Positions 8,559 to 18,588 are shown, numbered from the stretch's first letter. The stretch is 64,000 bases of DNA from Ga0077536 sp035325705 (GCA_035325705.1 DAOKZI010000010.1:96202-160201), one strand, 5' to 3'. Notes: generated from the sequence alone by a model not told the origin. Program-made: numbers and translations.

Positions 8559-10037
8559 ATGGCCGCATCCCGTCAAACCCTGCCCCTCAGCGACAAGCGC
8601 CTGCTGCGTGAAGCCTGCTACGTGGACGGGGCGTGGATCACCGCCGACGGCGGGAAGAGCATCGAGGTCACGAACCCGGCCAACGGCGCCGTGCTCGGCA
8701 GCGTGCCGCGGCTCGGCGTCGCGGAAACCCGCCGCGCGATCGAGGCCGCCAACGCGGCCTATCCCGCGTGGCGCGCGAAGACGGCGAAGGAGCGCGCGAA
8801 GATCCTGCGGCGCTGGGCCGATCTGATGATGGAGCACCAGCACGATCTCGCCGTGCTGATGACCGCGGAGCAGGGCAAGCCGCTCGCCGAGGCGAAGGGC
8901 GAAATCGCCTACGCGGCCTCGTTCATCGAGTGGTTCGGCGAAGAAGGCAAGCGCCTCTACGGCGACACCATCCCGAGCTTCGCGCCCGGCAAGCGCATCC
9001 TCGTCACCAAGGAGCCGATCGGCGTCGTCGCCGCGATCACGCCGTGGAATTTCCCGGCCGCGATGATCACGCGCAAGGCCGGCCCCGCGCTCGCGGCGGG
9101 CTGCACGATGGTGCTGAAGCCGGCGACCGCGACGCCGTTCTCCGCGCTCGCGCTCGCCGAGCTCGGCGAACGCGCGGGCCTGCCGGCCGGCGTGTTCAAC
9201 GTCGTCAGCGGCGGCTCGAACGACATCGGCGGCGAGCTGACGGCGAATCCGATCGTGCGCAAGCTGACCTTCACGGGCTCGACCGAGGTCGGTCGCGCGC
9301 TGTTGGCGCAGTGCGCGGGCACGGTGAAGAAAACCTCGATGGAGCTCGGCGGCAACGCGCCGTTCATCGTCTTCGACGACGCGGATCTCGATGCCGCCGT
9401 CGTCGGCGCGATCGCCTCGAAGTACCGCAACACCGGCCAGACCTGCGTGTGCGCGAACCGCCTGCTCGTGCAGGACGGCGTCTACGACGCCTTCGCGGCG
9501 AAGCTCAAGGCCGCGGTCGAGGCGCTCAAGGTCGGCAACGGTCTCGAAGGCGAGACGCAGCAGGGGCCGCTGATCGACATGGCGGCAGTCGAGAAAGTCG
9601 AAGAGCACATCGCGGACGCGACGGCGCACGGCGCCAAGGTGCTGACCGGCGGCAAGCGCCACGCGCTGGGCGGCAGCTTCTTCGAGCCGACCATCCTGAC
9701 CGGCGTCACCACCGCGATGAAGATCACCCGCGAGGAAACCTTCGGTCCCGTCGCCCCGCTCTATCGCTTCCACACCGAGGAGGACGCGATCCGCATGGCG
9801 AACGACACCGAGTTCGGTCTCGCGTCGTATTTCTATAGCCGCGACGTCGGGCGCATCTGGCGCGTGATGGAAGGGCTGGAATACGGCATCGTCGGCATCA
9901 ACGAAGGCATCATCTCCACCGAGGTCGCACCCTTCGGCGGCATGAAGGAATCGGGCATCGGGCGCGAAGGCTCGAAGTACGGCATCGAGGATTTCATCGA
10001 AATCAAATACGCGCTGCTCGGCGGGATCGATCGCTGA
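8559..10037 (+). CDS. gabD: NAD(P)-dependent succinate-semialdehyde dehydrogenase
   Basis: This 492-residue aldehyde dehydrogenase belongs to the GabD branch, which oxidises succinate semialdehyde to succinate in GABA breakdown. Seen in the sequence are the oxyanion/cofactor block (AAITPWNFPAAMITRKAGPA), the FTGSTEVGRAL Rossmann turn, and the catalytic glutamate in MELGGNAPFIVFDDADLDAA. The catalytic cysteine lies in NTGQTCVCANRLLV; the doubled Cys pattern is typical of GabD. The C-terminal KESGIGREGSKYGIEDF block is also present. The ATG at 8559 has GAAGAGGA upstream; an in-frame ATG at 8499 would add 20 atypical residues. No gabT or regulator is adjacent. Confidence 0.88.
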   Translation: MAASRQTLPLSDKRLLREACYVDGAWITADGGKSIEVTNPANGAVLGSVPRLGVAETRRAIEAANAAYPAWRAKTAKERAKILRRWADLMMEHQHDLAVLMTAEQGKPLAEAKGEIAYAASFIEWFGEEGKRLYGDTIPSFAPGKRILVTKEPIGVVAAITPWNFPAAMITRKAGPALAAGCTMVLKPATATPFSALALAELGERAGLPAGVFNVVSGGSNDIGGELTANPIVRKLTFTGSTEVGRALLAQCAGTVKKTSMELGGNAPFIVFDDADLDAAVVGAIASKYRNTGQTCVCANRLLVQDGVYDAFAAKLKAAVEALKVGNGLEGETQQGPLIDMAAVEKVEEHIADATAHGAKVLTGGKRHALGGSFFEPTILTGVTTAMKITREETFGPVAPLYRFHTEEDAIRMANDTEFGLASYFYSRDVGRIWRVMEGLEYGIVGINEGIISTEVAPFGGMKESGIGREGSKYGIEDFIEIKYALLGGIDR

Positions 10038-10059
10038 GAGATCGACGAGGTCCGTTCGT

Positions 10060-10160
10060 TCGTAGCCCGGGTGGAGCGCGCAGCGCGCAACCCGGGATCG
10101 GCCGCTGTCGAGACGCCGCTCCCGGAAGGAGCGCCGCGCAGCGGCGCGGAATCCGGGGAG
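10060..10160. repeat. Family-1 repeat units, same orientation
   Basis: Two neighbouring units (CGTAGCCCGGGTGGAGCGCG... and CCCGGAAGGAGCGCCGCGCA...) lie head to tail rather than inverted, at the convergent end between gabD and the mechanosensitive channel gene. Confidence 0.65.
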
Positions 10161-10191
10161 CGCGGCGCGATCGTCGCGGTCGGCTCACGCC

Positions 10192-11010
10192 TTATGCCGA
10201 CGGCCGCTCCATCACGCGCACCTCGCGCTGCGGCAGCGGGATGTGGATGCCGGCGGCGTCCAGCGCTTCCTTGATCGCGCGCGTCAGATCGAAGAGCGTC
10301 GGCTCATAGTCCGCGGCGCGCGTCGTGCAGCGGACCAGCAGCACGACGGCGTTCTCGCCCAGCGACTTCGCGCTGACCAGCCACGGCGGATCGCGCAGCA
10401 CGCGGGTATCCGCTTCGAGCACGCGCGTGACGATGGCGATCGCCTTGCCGATGTCGTCGCCGTAGCCGATGCGGACGTCGAGCTCGATGCGCCGCTGCGC
10501 GGCGCGCGAGTAGTTCTGCACGATCGCCGTGCGCACGGCGGAGTTATTGAGCACGATCGGCACGCCGTCGAAGGACGTCAGCCGCGTCTGGAACAGATCG
10601 ACGGCCTCGACGATGCCGCCGGTGCCGCCGATGTTGACGGCCTCGCCGACGTCGAAGGGCCGCAGCACGAGCAGCACGATGCCGGCAGCGACGTCGGACA
10701 CCGTGTCCTTCAGCGCGAGGCCCAAGGCGAGGCCGGCGGCGCCGATCATCGCGAAGAGCCCGCTGGTCTCCACGCCCAGCTCGTTCAAGGCCGCGACGAT
10801 CACCATCACGAGGATCGCGAGGCGCGCGAGCTTTGCGAAGACCGGCACGACGGTCGGGCTTAGCCGGCCGCTACGCAGGCCGGCCTGGCCGACCATGCGG
10901 CCCAGCCACGCCGCGAGGATCCAGCCGACGACGAAGATCGCGAGCGCCGCGCCCACGTGCACGGCGTAGCCTTCCAGGTTCAGACGGGACCAGTCGAAAT
11001 CGAAGCTCAT
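10192..11010 (-). CDS. Small-conductance mechanosensitive channel (MscS family)
   Basis: The 272-residue product is a minimal MscS-type channel of the inner membrane, which releases solutes on osmotic downshift. It has three hydrophobic segments: residues about 18-38, 62-80 and the pore helix about 85-115. The pore-lining helix is Gly/Ala-rich (MIGAAGLALGLALKDTVSDVAAGIVLLVLRPF region). The beta domain with the family block RPFDVGEAVNIGG follows, then the C-terminal alpha/beta vestibule. Length and order match E. coli MscS. It stands alone on the minus strand. Confidence 0.88.
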   Translation of the reverse strand: MSFDFDWSRLNLEGYAVHVGAALAIFVVGWILAAWLGRMVGQAGLRSGRLSPTVVPVFAKLARLAILVMVIVAALNELGVETSGLFAMIGAAGLALGLALKDTVSDVAAGIVLLVLRPFDVGEAVNIGGTGGIVEAVDLFQTRLTSFDGVPIVLNNSAVRTAIVQNYSRAAQRRIELDVRIGYGDDIGKAIAIVTRVLEADTRVLRDPPWLVSAKSLGENAVVLLVRCTTRAADYEPTLFDLTRAIKEALDAAGIHIPLPQREVRVMERPSA

Positions 11011-11076
11011 GTCTAACTCCTGTCGCGAGCACCGATCCGAGGACGGTGCGAAAACCGTGCCGCACGGCGCCGTCTT

Positions 11077-11112
11077 CGTAGCCCGGGTGCAGCGTAGCGA
11101 AACCCGGGATCC
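11077..11112. repeat. Single family-1 repeat unit
   Basis: One unit (CGTAGCCCGGGTGCAGCG then CGAAACCCGGGAT) lies between the tamB stop and the channel gene. Confidence 0.7.
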
Positions 11113-11121
11113 GGACAGCGC

Positions 11122-14100
11122 TCAGAACAGATCTTCACGCTCGATCGAATAGATCAGATCGGCGCCCTGCCGTGCGCCGGATTCGCCTTCGACGCTCAGA
11201 TGCGGCGTGAGCCGGTAGCGCAGGAACACCGACCACAGACGATCGAAGGGATTGAACTCCGAGCGCACGCGGAAGCGCGGCGACAGCCGCTTGCCGGCGA
11301 CGAGGCTCGTATCCTCTACCGTGCTGCCGCCGCTGATCCCGAGCTCGTCGAGCGCAAACCAGTCGCGAAGCTGATCCGTGAGGCCGGCGGCGTGCTCGAG
11401 ACCTAAGCCGAGCGCGGCCTTCGCGAGCAGATCCGCGCTTGTCCTGTTCGTGCCGCTCAAGGGCTCGCCGGTGACGACATAGGACAGCGTTTCGAGATCC
11501 GCCATCGCCGGCACCGAATACAGCCGTACGATCGGCGCCTGCACCGTGCCCGAAATCGTCACGCCGGCCTTCACCGCGAGATCCGGCCGCAGCGCCAGCA
11601 CGTCCAGCGCCGGATTGTCGAGAGGACCGGCGAACAGGAGCTCGCCTTTCTCGATGTCGAGCTTCTGGCGATACGCGACGTAGCTGCCCTCCTTCAAGGA
11701 CACCCGCCCGTCGGCGAAGCCGAGGCTGCCGGCGTCCTTGCTGAAGCGGATGGCGCCGGTGAGCCGCGAGTCGAGACCGAGGCCCGACACCCGCGCCTCC
11801 TCGCCCAGCGTGAGCTCGACTTCACCCGTCACGCGATCGCGATAGAAGCGCAGACCGGCGGAGTCCGCCGGCGCATCCACGACGGGCTCGCCTCGCGCGT
11901 CGAGCAGCACTTCGTCCGCGCTCACCGCGACGGCGTCCGGCGGCAGTTTTTGCAGGCGCAGGCTCAGCAGCGGCAGCGCGACCTTGCCGCGCAGGCGCAC
12001 GGCCTGCAGCGTGCCGTCGACGTCGAGATCCGGCGCGACGTCGGCATCGAGCTCGGCTCGCCGCAGCACGCTGAAGCGCTCGCTGCGCACGTGCAGCGCG
12101 AACGGGAAATCCGGCGCGCGGCGCACCTGCCCCGCGATCTCCATGCGCTGCTCGCCCTGGCCGAGCTCGAGCTCGAGGTCGATGCGCTCGGCGCCGTGCA
12201 TGCGGGCGTCGAGCGCGAGCGCATCGAGCGTGATTCCCGCGCGCTCGATCCGCAGCCGGCCGTCGACGAGGCGGCCGTGCGCATTCAGCGCGGGATACTT
12301 CAGCGGCCCCTGCGCGCTCGCGTCCAGCGCGAAGCCGCCTTCGCTGCCCGCCAGCGCGGGCACGAATTCGGCGAGCGCGCGGAGATCGCGGTTCGCGACG
12401 TGCAACTGCGCGGCGAGCTGCGTGCCTTCCGCCGCCTCGCGCAAGAGGCCGGCGAGCTTCACTTCGCCGAGCGTGCCGCTCGCGGCTTCGAGCGCGAAGC
12501 GCCGGCCTTCGTCGGTCTCGTGGAAGCGCAGGGACAAAGGCGAGATCGGCAGACGCGTCTCGCCCGCCTCGGGCCGCTGCGCGACGAGCACGACGCCGTT
12601 GCCGGTGATCGCGCCGCGCGGCCGCCAGCCGCCGGCCTCGTGCGCCGCCTCGAGCTCGCCGGCCAGCGTGCCGTCGATGCGTAGCCGCGGCGGCAGCCAG
12701 GGCTGCGCCAGCGCCGCCGGGACCCGGTCGAGCACCACGCGCACGCGGCCGGCCTCGCGTGCGAGCTGCTCGGCGTCCATGCAGAGCTTCGCCTCGGCCC
12801 GTGAGAGGCACAGCGGTGTAAAGCTCACTGCGCCCTCGGCATAGCGATAGTCCGTTTCGCCGCGGAGCGTCCAGCGGCCGAGCTCGGGCCAGGCGAGCGA
12901 CAGCGCGCTGAGGCGACCGGCGAGCCGGCGCGCCTGCCAGCCGCCGCGCGCCTCGATATCGAGATGGCGGCCGCCGGCACCGGCGGCCAGCTTCACGCGA
13001 TATGCCTCGAGCGTGCCGCTCGCTTCCGCTCGCACATCACCGAGCAGCATGTCGCCCGCGTGCAGCTCGCGAGCATCGAGCACGACGTTGGACGAGGCGG
13101 CCGGCGCAACGGCGGCGCGCAGCGTCGCCGTCGCGATGCGCAGATCGCCGGCGCGCAGATCCGTGGCCGCGAGCTCGGCGTCGAGCACCGGCGCGGCCGG
13201 CGTGCCGCGCAGGCGGCCGCTGCCGCGCAGCGCGCCGCCGAGACTCGCATCGAGCTCGGCGGCGGCCGGGATCTCGAGCCGCAGATCGAGCGCGAATGCC
13301 TCGTCGATCGTGCCGTTCAGCGCGAGCCGGTTGCGCCCGATGCGCAGATCGACGTCCTCCAGCCGCGCCCGCCCCCGCTCGAGATCGAAGACACCGCGCC
13401 CCTGCAGCCGCTGGCCGCGCCAGCGGCCCGCGGCTTCGTCCAGCGCCACGCGCAGACGCGGGCCGTCGAGGCTCAGCTTGGCCTTGGCGTCCAGCCGGGT
13501 ATCGAGGCCTTCGCGCAGGGATGCGAGATCGAGCCCATGCGCCTGCAGCTCGAAGCTGCCGATCGCGGGCGTGAAGGACGCGAGCTCGCCGCTCGCCTCG
13601 AGGCTGCCGTTCAAGAGCGTCGCGACGAGACGCGTGAGCGCGAGCCGCTGCGCGCCGAGCCGCGCGGTCGCGCGTGCATCGACGGCGCCCAGGCGCTCGT
13701 CGTCGATGCGCGCGTCCAGCTCGAGCGCGAGATCGGGATAGACGCCGTCGATCCGCAGCTCGCCGCGCGGCGAGCGCAGCGTCGTCTCGCCGAAAACCAG
13801 CGCGAGCGACTGCCAGGCGGCGCGCGCATCCACGCGCGGCCGCGGGCCGGGCTCGATCGCGGCTTCCAGCGTCACGGGCGACGGCGCGACTAACGTCTGC
13901 TGCAGCTCGAGCCGGCCGCGCTGCCAGGCGAGCTCGCCGCCGCCGGCGACGAGGCTCGCGCCGTACAGCGGCGCCGCGGGCTCGAGCCGCCAGTGTAAGC
14001 GCGCACGCAGGCCCTCGGCCGCAGTGTCCGGCAAGCGCTTCGCGTCCAGCGTGACGGCGATCGCGGACAGCTCGGGCAGGGCGAGCGCCGCCGTCGCCCG

Positions 14101-14994
14101 CAGGGCGGCGGTCTGCGGCGTGCCCTTCAAGCTGAAGACGAGCGCGTCCACGCGCGCGGCGCTGCCCCGCGCCGCCAGCCACGGCGTCGGCGCCGCGCTG
14201 CCGTGCAGATCGAAGGACGGCGCCGCCGCCGCGAGATCGAGCTCGCCCTCGAGCGTCGCGGCCAGCGGCGCGCGCAGTCGGAGCTCGGTGCGCAGCGCGG
14301 CGAGCGGACCGGCGGCGCGCAGCGTCGCGGCGAGCGCCGTGTCGCTGCCCGGCTCGTTCGCATACTCGAGCGCAGCGTCGACCTGCCCCGCACGCAGGCT
14401 CGCGCGGCCGGACAGGTGATGCGTGTCCAGATGAAGCGCGCGCACCTGCAGCCCGATGCCGGCGGCATCCGCGGCCAGGCTCGCGCGCAGATGATGAAGA
14501 CGATGCGTCTGTTCCGGGAGCACGAGCGCGAGCTCGCGCAGCTCGATCGTCTCCACGTGCACGGGCAGCGGCGTACCGGGCGTCGCGCCGGCGGACGGCG
14601 CCGTGCTCGGCGTCACGCGCAGCGCGCCGCGATCGAGCTCGAGACGATCGACGACGAGCCGTCCGCGCAAGAGCGCGAGCGGCTGCCAGCGCAGCTTTGC
14701 CTGCGCGACCTCGAGCGCGGCGCTCGGCAGGCGCAGCCGCAGTCCGTCGACGACGAGACCGCCGGCGAGGCTGCCTTCCAAGCCTTCATAGCCGAGCTCG
14801 ACGACGCCGCTGCGCGCGACGCGCTCGACCAGCAGGCGCGTGCCGCTCGCCGTGCCGATCAGCCATGCGCAGCCCGCGCCGACGAAGATCGCGAGCAGCG
14901 CGAGCGGCGCGAGCCATCGCGCGAGCGGCGCGAGCCATCGCGCGAGCGGCGCGAGCCATCGCGCGAGACGGCGCAGTGTCACGGCAGTGCTCAC
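11122..14994 (-). CDS. tamB: TamB, translocation and assembly module inner-membrane component
   Basis: TamB is a very long periplasm-spanning protein anchored in the inner membrane. It works with TamA in outer-membrane protein assembly and lipid transport. The 1290-residue product has an N-terminal anchor (about residues 33-52), then repetitive beta-strand (AsmA-like/DUF490) sequence throughout. The conserved C-terminal DUF490/TamB end contains LTGAIRFSKDAGSLGFADG, SGTVQAPIVRLYSVPAMAD and YRLTPHLSVEGESG. The start is a GTG at 14994 whose last bases overlap the tamA stop (GTGA), so translation is coupled. The N-terminus carries three copies of a seven-residue unit encoded by a perfect tandem DNA repeat (separate entry). 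Confidence 0.92.
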   Translation of the reverse strand: MSTAVTLRRLARWLAPLARWLAPLARWLAPLALLAIFVGAGCAWLIGTASGTRLLVERVARSGVVELGYEGLEGSLAGGLVVDGLRLRLPSAALEVAQAKLRWQPLALLRGRLVVDRLELDRGALRVTPSTAPSAGATPGTPLPVHVETIELRELALVLPEQTHRLHHLRASLAADAAGIGLQVRALHLDTHHLSGRASLRAGQVDAALEYANEPGSDTALAATLRAAGPLAALRTELRLRAPLAATLEGELDLAAAAPSFDLHGSAAPTPWLAARGSAARVDALVFSLKGTPQTAALRATAALALPELSAIAVTLDAKRLPDTAAEGLRARLHWRLEPAAPLYGASLVAGGGELAWQRGRLELQQTLVAPSPVTLEAAIEPGPRPRVDARAAWQSLALVFGETTLRSPRGELRIDGVYPDLALELDARIDDERLGAVDARATARLGAQRLALTRLVATLLNGSLEASGELASFTPAIGSFELQAHGLDLASLREGLDTRLDAKAKLSLDGPRLRVALDEAAGRWRGQRLQGRGVFDLERGRARLEDVDLRIGRNRLALNGTIDEAFALDLRLEIPAAAELDASLGGALRGSGRLRGTPAAPVLDAELAATDLRAGDLRIATATLRAAVAPAASSNVVLDARELHAGDMLLGDVRAEASGTLEAYRVKLAAGAGGRHLDIEARGGWQARRLAGRLSALSLAWPELGRWTLRGETDYRYAEGAVSFTPLCLSRAEAKLCMDAEQLAREAGRVRVVLDRVPAALAQPWLPPRLRIDGTLAGELEAAHEAGGWRPRGAITGNGVVLVAQRPEAGETRLPISPLSLRFHETDEGRRFALEAASGTLGEVKLAGLLREAAEGTQLAAQLHVANRDLRALAEFVPALAGSEGGFALDASAQGPLKYPALNAHGRLVDGRLRIERAGITLDALALDARMHGAERIDLELELGQGEQRMEIAGQVRRAPDFPFALHVRSERFSVLRRAELDADVAPDLDVDGTLQAVRLRGKVALPLLSLRLQKLPPDAVAVSADEVLLDARGEPVVDAPADSAGLRFYRDRVTGEVELTLGEEARVSGLGLDSRLTGAIRFSKDAGSLGFADGRVSLKEGSYVAYRQKLDIEKGELLFAGPLDNPALDVLALRPDLAVKAGVTISGTVQAPIVRLYSVPAMADLETLSYVVTGEPLSGTNRTSADLLAKAALGLGLEHAAGLTDQLRDWFALDELGISGGSTVEDTSLVAGKRLSPRFRVRSEFNPFDRLWSVFLRYRLTPHLSVEGESGARQGADLIYSIEREDLF
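14901..14963. repeat. Three perfect 21-bp tandem repeats inside tamB
   Basis: A 21-base unit occurs three times without a mismatch (14901-14921, 14922-14942, 14943-14963). It encodes three copies of a heptapeptide of the RWLAPLA type directly before the membrane anchor. Because the unit is a multiple of three, copy-number change would keep the frame. Confidence 0.92.
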
Positions 14995-16805
14995 AGATCC
15001 GGCCCCACGCGCAGGTGCAGCCGCAGCTCGGTCGCCGCGTCGAGCGGATGGGCGAGATCGGCGCGGATCGGCCCGATCGGCGAGCGCCAGCGCACACCGA
15101 TGCCGACGCTGGTCTTGATGCCCGTGTCGCGGCCGATGCCGCCGAAGGCATTGCCCGCGTCCGTGAAGCCGGCGACGCTCCAGCGCTCGCTCAGCCGGTG
15201 CTCGTACTCGACGCTGGCGACGCCGAGATAGCGGCCGCCGACGACGTTCCCGTCCTCGTCGACCGGGCCGAGATCCTGGAAACCGTAGCCGCGGATGCTC
15301 GCGTCGCCGCCGGTGAAGAAGCGCAGGCCCGGCGTCAGCCGCGCGAACTCACCGGCCCACAGCGCGCCGAGATCGATCCGCAGCAGCAGCCGGTCGCGCC
15401 ACGGCAGCGTGCCGATGTAGGCAGCGGACAGCAGCGCGCGCACGAGATCGGTGTCGGACGCGAGCGCCTCGCTCGCGCCCTTGAGCTCCGCGCGCAGCCG
15501 ATAGCCGCGCGTGGGATAGACCTCGTCGTCGAGCTTGGTCTTCGCGTAGCGCAGCCCGGGCGTGAGGAAGAAGGCCGTCGCGCTCTGGCCGGCGATGTCG
15601 AAGCGCTGCCGGTTGAACTCGACGAAGCGCGTCTCGATGAAGTCGAAGGGACGTTCGCGCGTTTCGGACAGCGTGGCCTGCGCTTCGATCGTGTCGAAAG
15701 TATCGACCTCCTCGCGCCGCAGGCCCGCCTGCAGGCTCAGCCATTCATTGCGCGGCCGCGCGCGCGGCACGCGGTATTCGGCGGAGAGTTGCTGCGCGAC
15801 GCTGGAGGCGCGGGCGCCGACGAGGATGCGATGACCGCGATCGTTGACGCGGCGATCGAGATATTCGAAGCGCGTGCGCAGCGCCTCGTCGGTCGAGAAG
15901 CCGACCCCGGCGCTGAAGCTGTGACGCTTGCGCGGCACCAGCGTGAGATCCAGCGGCACCGTGTTCGCCCCGTTGCCTCTGACGCGCGCTCCGATGCGCG
16001 GCCGGATGTCGATGCTGTCGAAATAATCGCTCCGGCGCAGCGCGTCGTTCATCGCGCCGATGCGCGCGCTGGTATAGGGCTCGCCCGCGTCGTAGTCGAG
16101 GAAGCGGCGAATGAGATCCTCGCTCAGCGCATAGGGCGACTGCGTGAGCCGCAGCTCGCCGAAGTCGTAGCGCGCGCCGGAGTCGAACACGAGCCGCGCG
16201 CTCGCGCGGCGCCGGGACGGCTGCACGCGCAGCTCGTGCAGCGTGAAGCGGCCGTCGAAATAGCCGTGATCGGCGGCCCAGGATTCGATGCGCGATTTCG
16301 CGTCCGCGTAGCGGCCGTGATTGAGCGGCGTATTCGGCTTCAGCGGCAGCGTAGTCAGCAGGGCCGCGAAATCCTCGTCCGCGGCGGCGGCGCCGGTGAG
16401 CGAGATCTCGACGTCCTGCAGCCGCACGCGCGGCCCCGGCTGCACCGCGATCTCGAGCACGAGACAGCGGCCCGTCTCGCGCCGCAGCCGCGTCTGGATC
16501 TCGGGTTCGTAATAGCCGTAGGCGCGCAGGGCCTGGGCCGTTTCCTGCTCCGCGTCCGCCGCGAGCCGATCCTGCAGCGCCGGCGCGGCGTCGCAGGCCT
16601 CGCGCAGCAGGCCGAGATGCGCGCGGACATTGGCCGCGAGGCTCTTCGTCACGCCCGTCACCTCGGCCGTCACGCGCGGCGCCTCGGGCGCGGCCTCCGC
16701 GTCCTTGCCGTGCTTTTTCCACGGCAGCGCGCCGCAGCCGCCGAGGAGACAGGCGAGGCCGAGCAGCAGGCAGTAGCGCGAGGGCGTGGACCGATCGTCG
16801 AGCAT
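14991..16805 (-). CDS. tamA: TamA, BamA/Omp85-family outer-membrane protein
   Basis: TamA is the outer-membrane partner of TamB. The 604-residue protein has an N-terminal export signal with a lipobox-like LLGGC, so it may be lipidated. POTRA-type domains follow (about residues 60-260). A C-terminal 16-strand barrel contains the Omp85 block FFTGGDASIRGYGFQDLGP and the end GVRWRSPIGPIRADLAHPL. The last strand (ATELRLHLRVGPDL) is aromatic-poor. The start at 16805 puts the hydrophobic signal at the N-terminus; an ATG at 16868 would add 21 hydrophilic residues. The stop overlaps the tamB start. Confidence 0.9.
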   Translation of the reverse strand: MLDDRSTPSRYCLLLGLACLLGGCGALPWKKHGKDAEAAPEAPRVTAEVTGVTKSLAANVRAHLGLLREACDAAPALQDRLAADAEQETAQALRAYGYYEPEIQTRLRRETGRCLVLEIAVQPGPRVRLQDVEISLTGAAAADEDFAALLTTLPLKPNTPLNHGRYADAKSRIESWAADHGYFDGRFTLHELRVQPSRRRASARLVFDSGARYDFGELRLTQSPYALSEDLIRRFLDYDAGEPYTSARIGAMNDALRRSDYFDSIDIRPRIGARVRGNGANTVPLDLTLVPRKRHSFSAGVGFSTDEALRTRFEYLDRRVNDRGHRILVGARASSVAQQLSAEYRVPRARPRNEWLSLQAGLRREEVDTFDTIEAQATLSETRERPFDFIETRFVEFNRQRFDIAGQSATAFFLTPGLRYAKTKLDDEVYPTRGYRLRAELKGASEALASDTDLVRALLSAAYIGTLPWRDRLLLRIDLGALWAGEFARLTPGLRFFTGGDASIRGYGFQDLGPVDEDGNVVGGRYLGVASVEYEHRLSERWSVAGFTDAGNAFGGIGRDTGIKTSVGIGVRWRSPIGPIRADLAHPLDAATELRLHLRVGPDL

Positions 16806-17091
16806 CTCGGTGGCGTGGCTATGGCTAGGCGTCGCGATCGCGCGGACACCGACCACCGCCGTCCGCATGCCCGTCGTCCACGGGTTGGACGGCCCACCGG
16901 GACCGAGACACCTGTTACGAGATCACACCTTCATGGATTCGAGCAGCGAGGACAAGGCGCGCCGGACTACATCCCGGCGGGAGAACCACTGCTAGCGCAG
17001 TCGTCCAGGCGCTGCGCTTCGCCGCTGCAACCACGCTAGCGAAGCGCATGCCCGTTCCTGCGAAGCGGGCCGCAAGCGCGCCGGGAGCGGC

Positions 17092-18588
17092 TCAGGCCGT
17101 CTTGATCCACACGGCTTTCACGTTGAGGTATTCGTCGAGGTGCTGAATGCCGCTCTCGCGGCCGTAGCCGCTCATCTTGTAGCCGCCGAAAGGCACGGCC
17201 GGATCCATCGCCTGATAGCAGTTGACCCACACCGAGCCCGCGCGCAGGCCTTTCGCAAAGCGATGCGCCTTGCCGACGTCGCGTGTCCACACGCCGCTGC
17301 CGAGGCCGAACATCGTGTCGTTGGCGCGGGCGAGGAGCGCGTCCATGTCGTCGAAGGGAATCGCGGAGATCACGGGCCCGAAGATCTCTTCGCGCGCGAT
17401 GCGCATGTCGTCGCCGACGTCGGCGAACACGGTCGGCGGCACGAAGTAGCCCTTGGCGTAGTCGCCGTCGCTCAGCCGCGCGCCGCCGACGACGGCGCGC
17501 GCACCCTCTTCGCGACCGAGCTTGAGATAGCCGCTGACGCGCTCGAGCTGCTCGGCGGAGACCAGCGGCCCGATCTGCGTCGCGGGATCCAGGCCGTTGC
17601 CGACCTTGAGCCGGCGGCCGAAGTCCGCGACGCGGCCGACGAACTCGTCGTAGATCTTGCGCTCGACCATCAGCCGCGTGCCGGCGCTGCAGATCTGGCC
17701 CGAGTTCGCGAACACCGCCATCGCGGCCCCGGGCACCGCGGCCGCGAGATCCGCATCCGCGAACACGATGTCCGGCGACTTGCCGCCGAGCTCCAGCGAC
17801 AGGCGCTTCAAGTTGCCGGCCGAGGCGCGCACGATGGCCTGGCCCGTGAAGTGCGAGCCCGTGAAGGCGATCTTGTCGACGCCCGGATGCGCGGCGAGCG
17901 CCGCACCCGCCGTCGTGCCGTACCCGGGCACGACGTTGATGACGCCTTCCGGCACGCCCGCCTCGAGCGCGAGCGCGGCGAGGCGCAGCGGCGTCAGCGG
18001 CGCTTCCTCGGCCGGCTTCAGCACGACGGTGCAGCCGGTGGCGAGCACCGGACCCAGCTTCCACACCGAGGAGGGCAGCGGCGCATTCCACGGAATGATC
18101 GCGCCGACGACGCCGACCGGCTCCTTCAGCGTGTACGAAAAGAATTCGCCGGGCAGCGAGTTCTCGATCGTCTCGCCGTGGATGTTCGTCGCCATGCCCG
18201 CGTAATAGCGCAGCATGCCGACGACGCGCTGCCGATAGTTGCCGGTGCGCGAGACGGGCGCGCCCATGTCCAACGTGTCCAGCGTGCCGAGCTCCTCGAT
18301 GTGCGCCTCGACCAGATCGGCGAAGCGCAGCAGGACGCGCTGCCGCTCGTAGGGTTTCGCGCGCTGCCAGGGGCCTTCGAAGGCGGCGCGCGCGGCCGCG
18401 ACCGCGCGCTCGATGTCCTCCGCGTCCCCTTCGGCCACGGTCGCGAGCAGCTCGCCCGTCGCGGGATTGCGCGTCTCGAAAGTCTTGCCGCTCGCGGCGG
18501 GAACCCAGCGGCCACCGATCAGCATCGGTTTGAAACCGCCGTCGGCGTAGGGATGATGGCGCGGATCGAAAGTCGAGGGTGCGTTCAT
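17092..18588 (-). CDS. NAD(P)-dependent aldehyde dehydrogenase
   Basis: This 498-residue class of aldehyde dehydrogenase is close to betaine-aldehyde, phenylacetaldehyde and gamma-aminobutyraldehyde dehydrogenases. Landmarks are GVVGAIIPWNAPLPSSVWK, FTGSHFTGQAIV, the catalytic glutamate in LELGGKSPDIVFADADL, the catalytic cysteine in NSGQICSAGTRLMV, and the end block GGYKMSGYGRESGIQHL. The substrate cannot be fixed from sequence. It lies in the same orientation as another aldehyde dehydrogenase 280 bases upstream, separated by a palindromic element, so independent transcription is possible. Confidence 0.85.
   Translation of the reverse strand: MNAPSTFDPRHHPYADGGFKPMLIGGRWVPAASGKTFETRNPATGELLATVAEGDAEDIERAVAAARAAFEGPWQRAKPYERQRVLLRFADLVEAHIEELGTLDTLDMGAPVSRTGNYRQRVVGMLRYYAGMATNIHGETIENSLPGEFFSYTLKEPVGVVGAIIPWNAPLPSSVWKLGPVLATGCTVVLKPAEEAPLTPLRLAALALEAGVPEGVINVVPGYGTTAGAALAAHPGVDKIAFTGSHFTGQAIVRASAGNLKRLSLELGGKSPDIVFADADLAAAVPGAAMAVFANSGQICSAGTRLMVERKIYDEFVGRVADFGRRLKVGNGLDPATQIGPLVSAEQLERVSGYLKLGREEGARAVVGGARLSDGDYAKGYFVPPTVFADVGDDMRIAREEIFGPVISAIPFDDMDALLARANDTMFGLGSGVWTRDVGKAHRFAKGLRAGSVWVNCYQAMDPAVPFGGYKMSGYGRESGIQHLDEYLNVKAVWIKTA

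Noticed and set aside
11950..13893. Long open frames on the plus strand opposite tamB (for example 11950-12684 and 12964-13893).
   Set aside because: They are mirror frames of a GC-rich gene. Their proteins are Arg/Ala/Gln-rich without domains or ribosome sites, while the minus-strand frame is a complete TamB.
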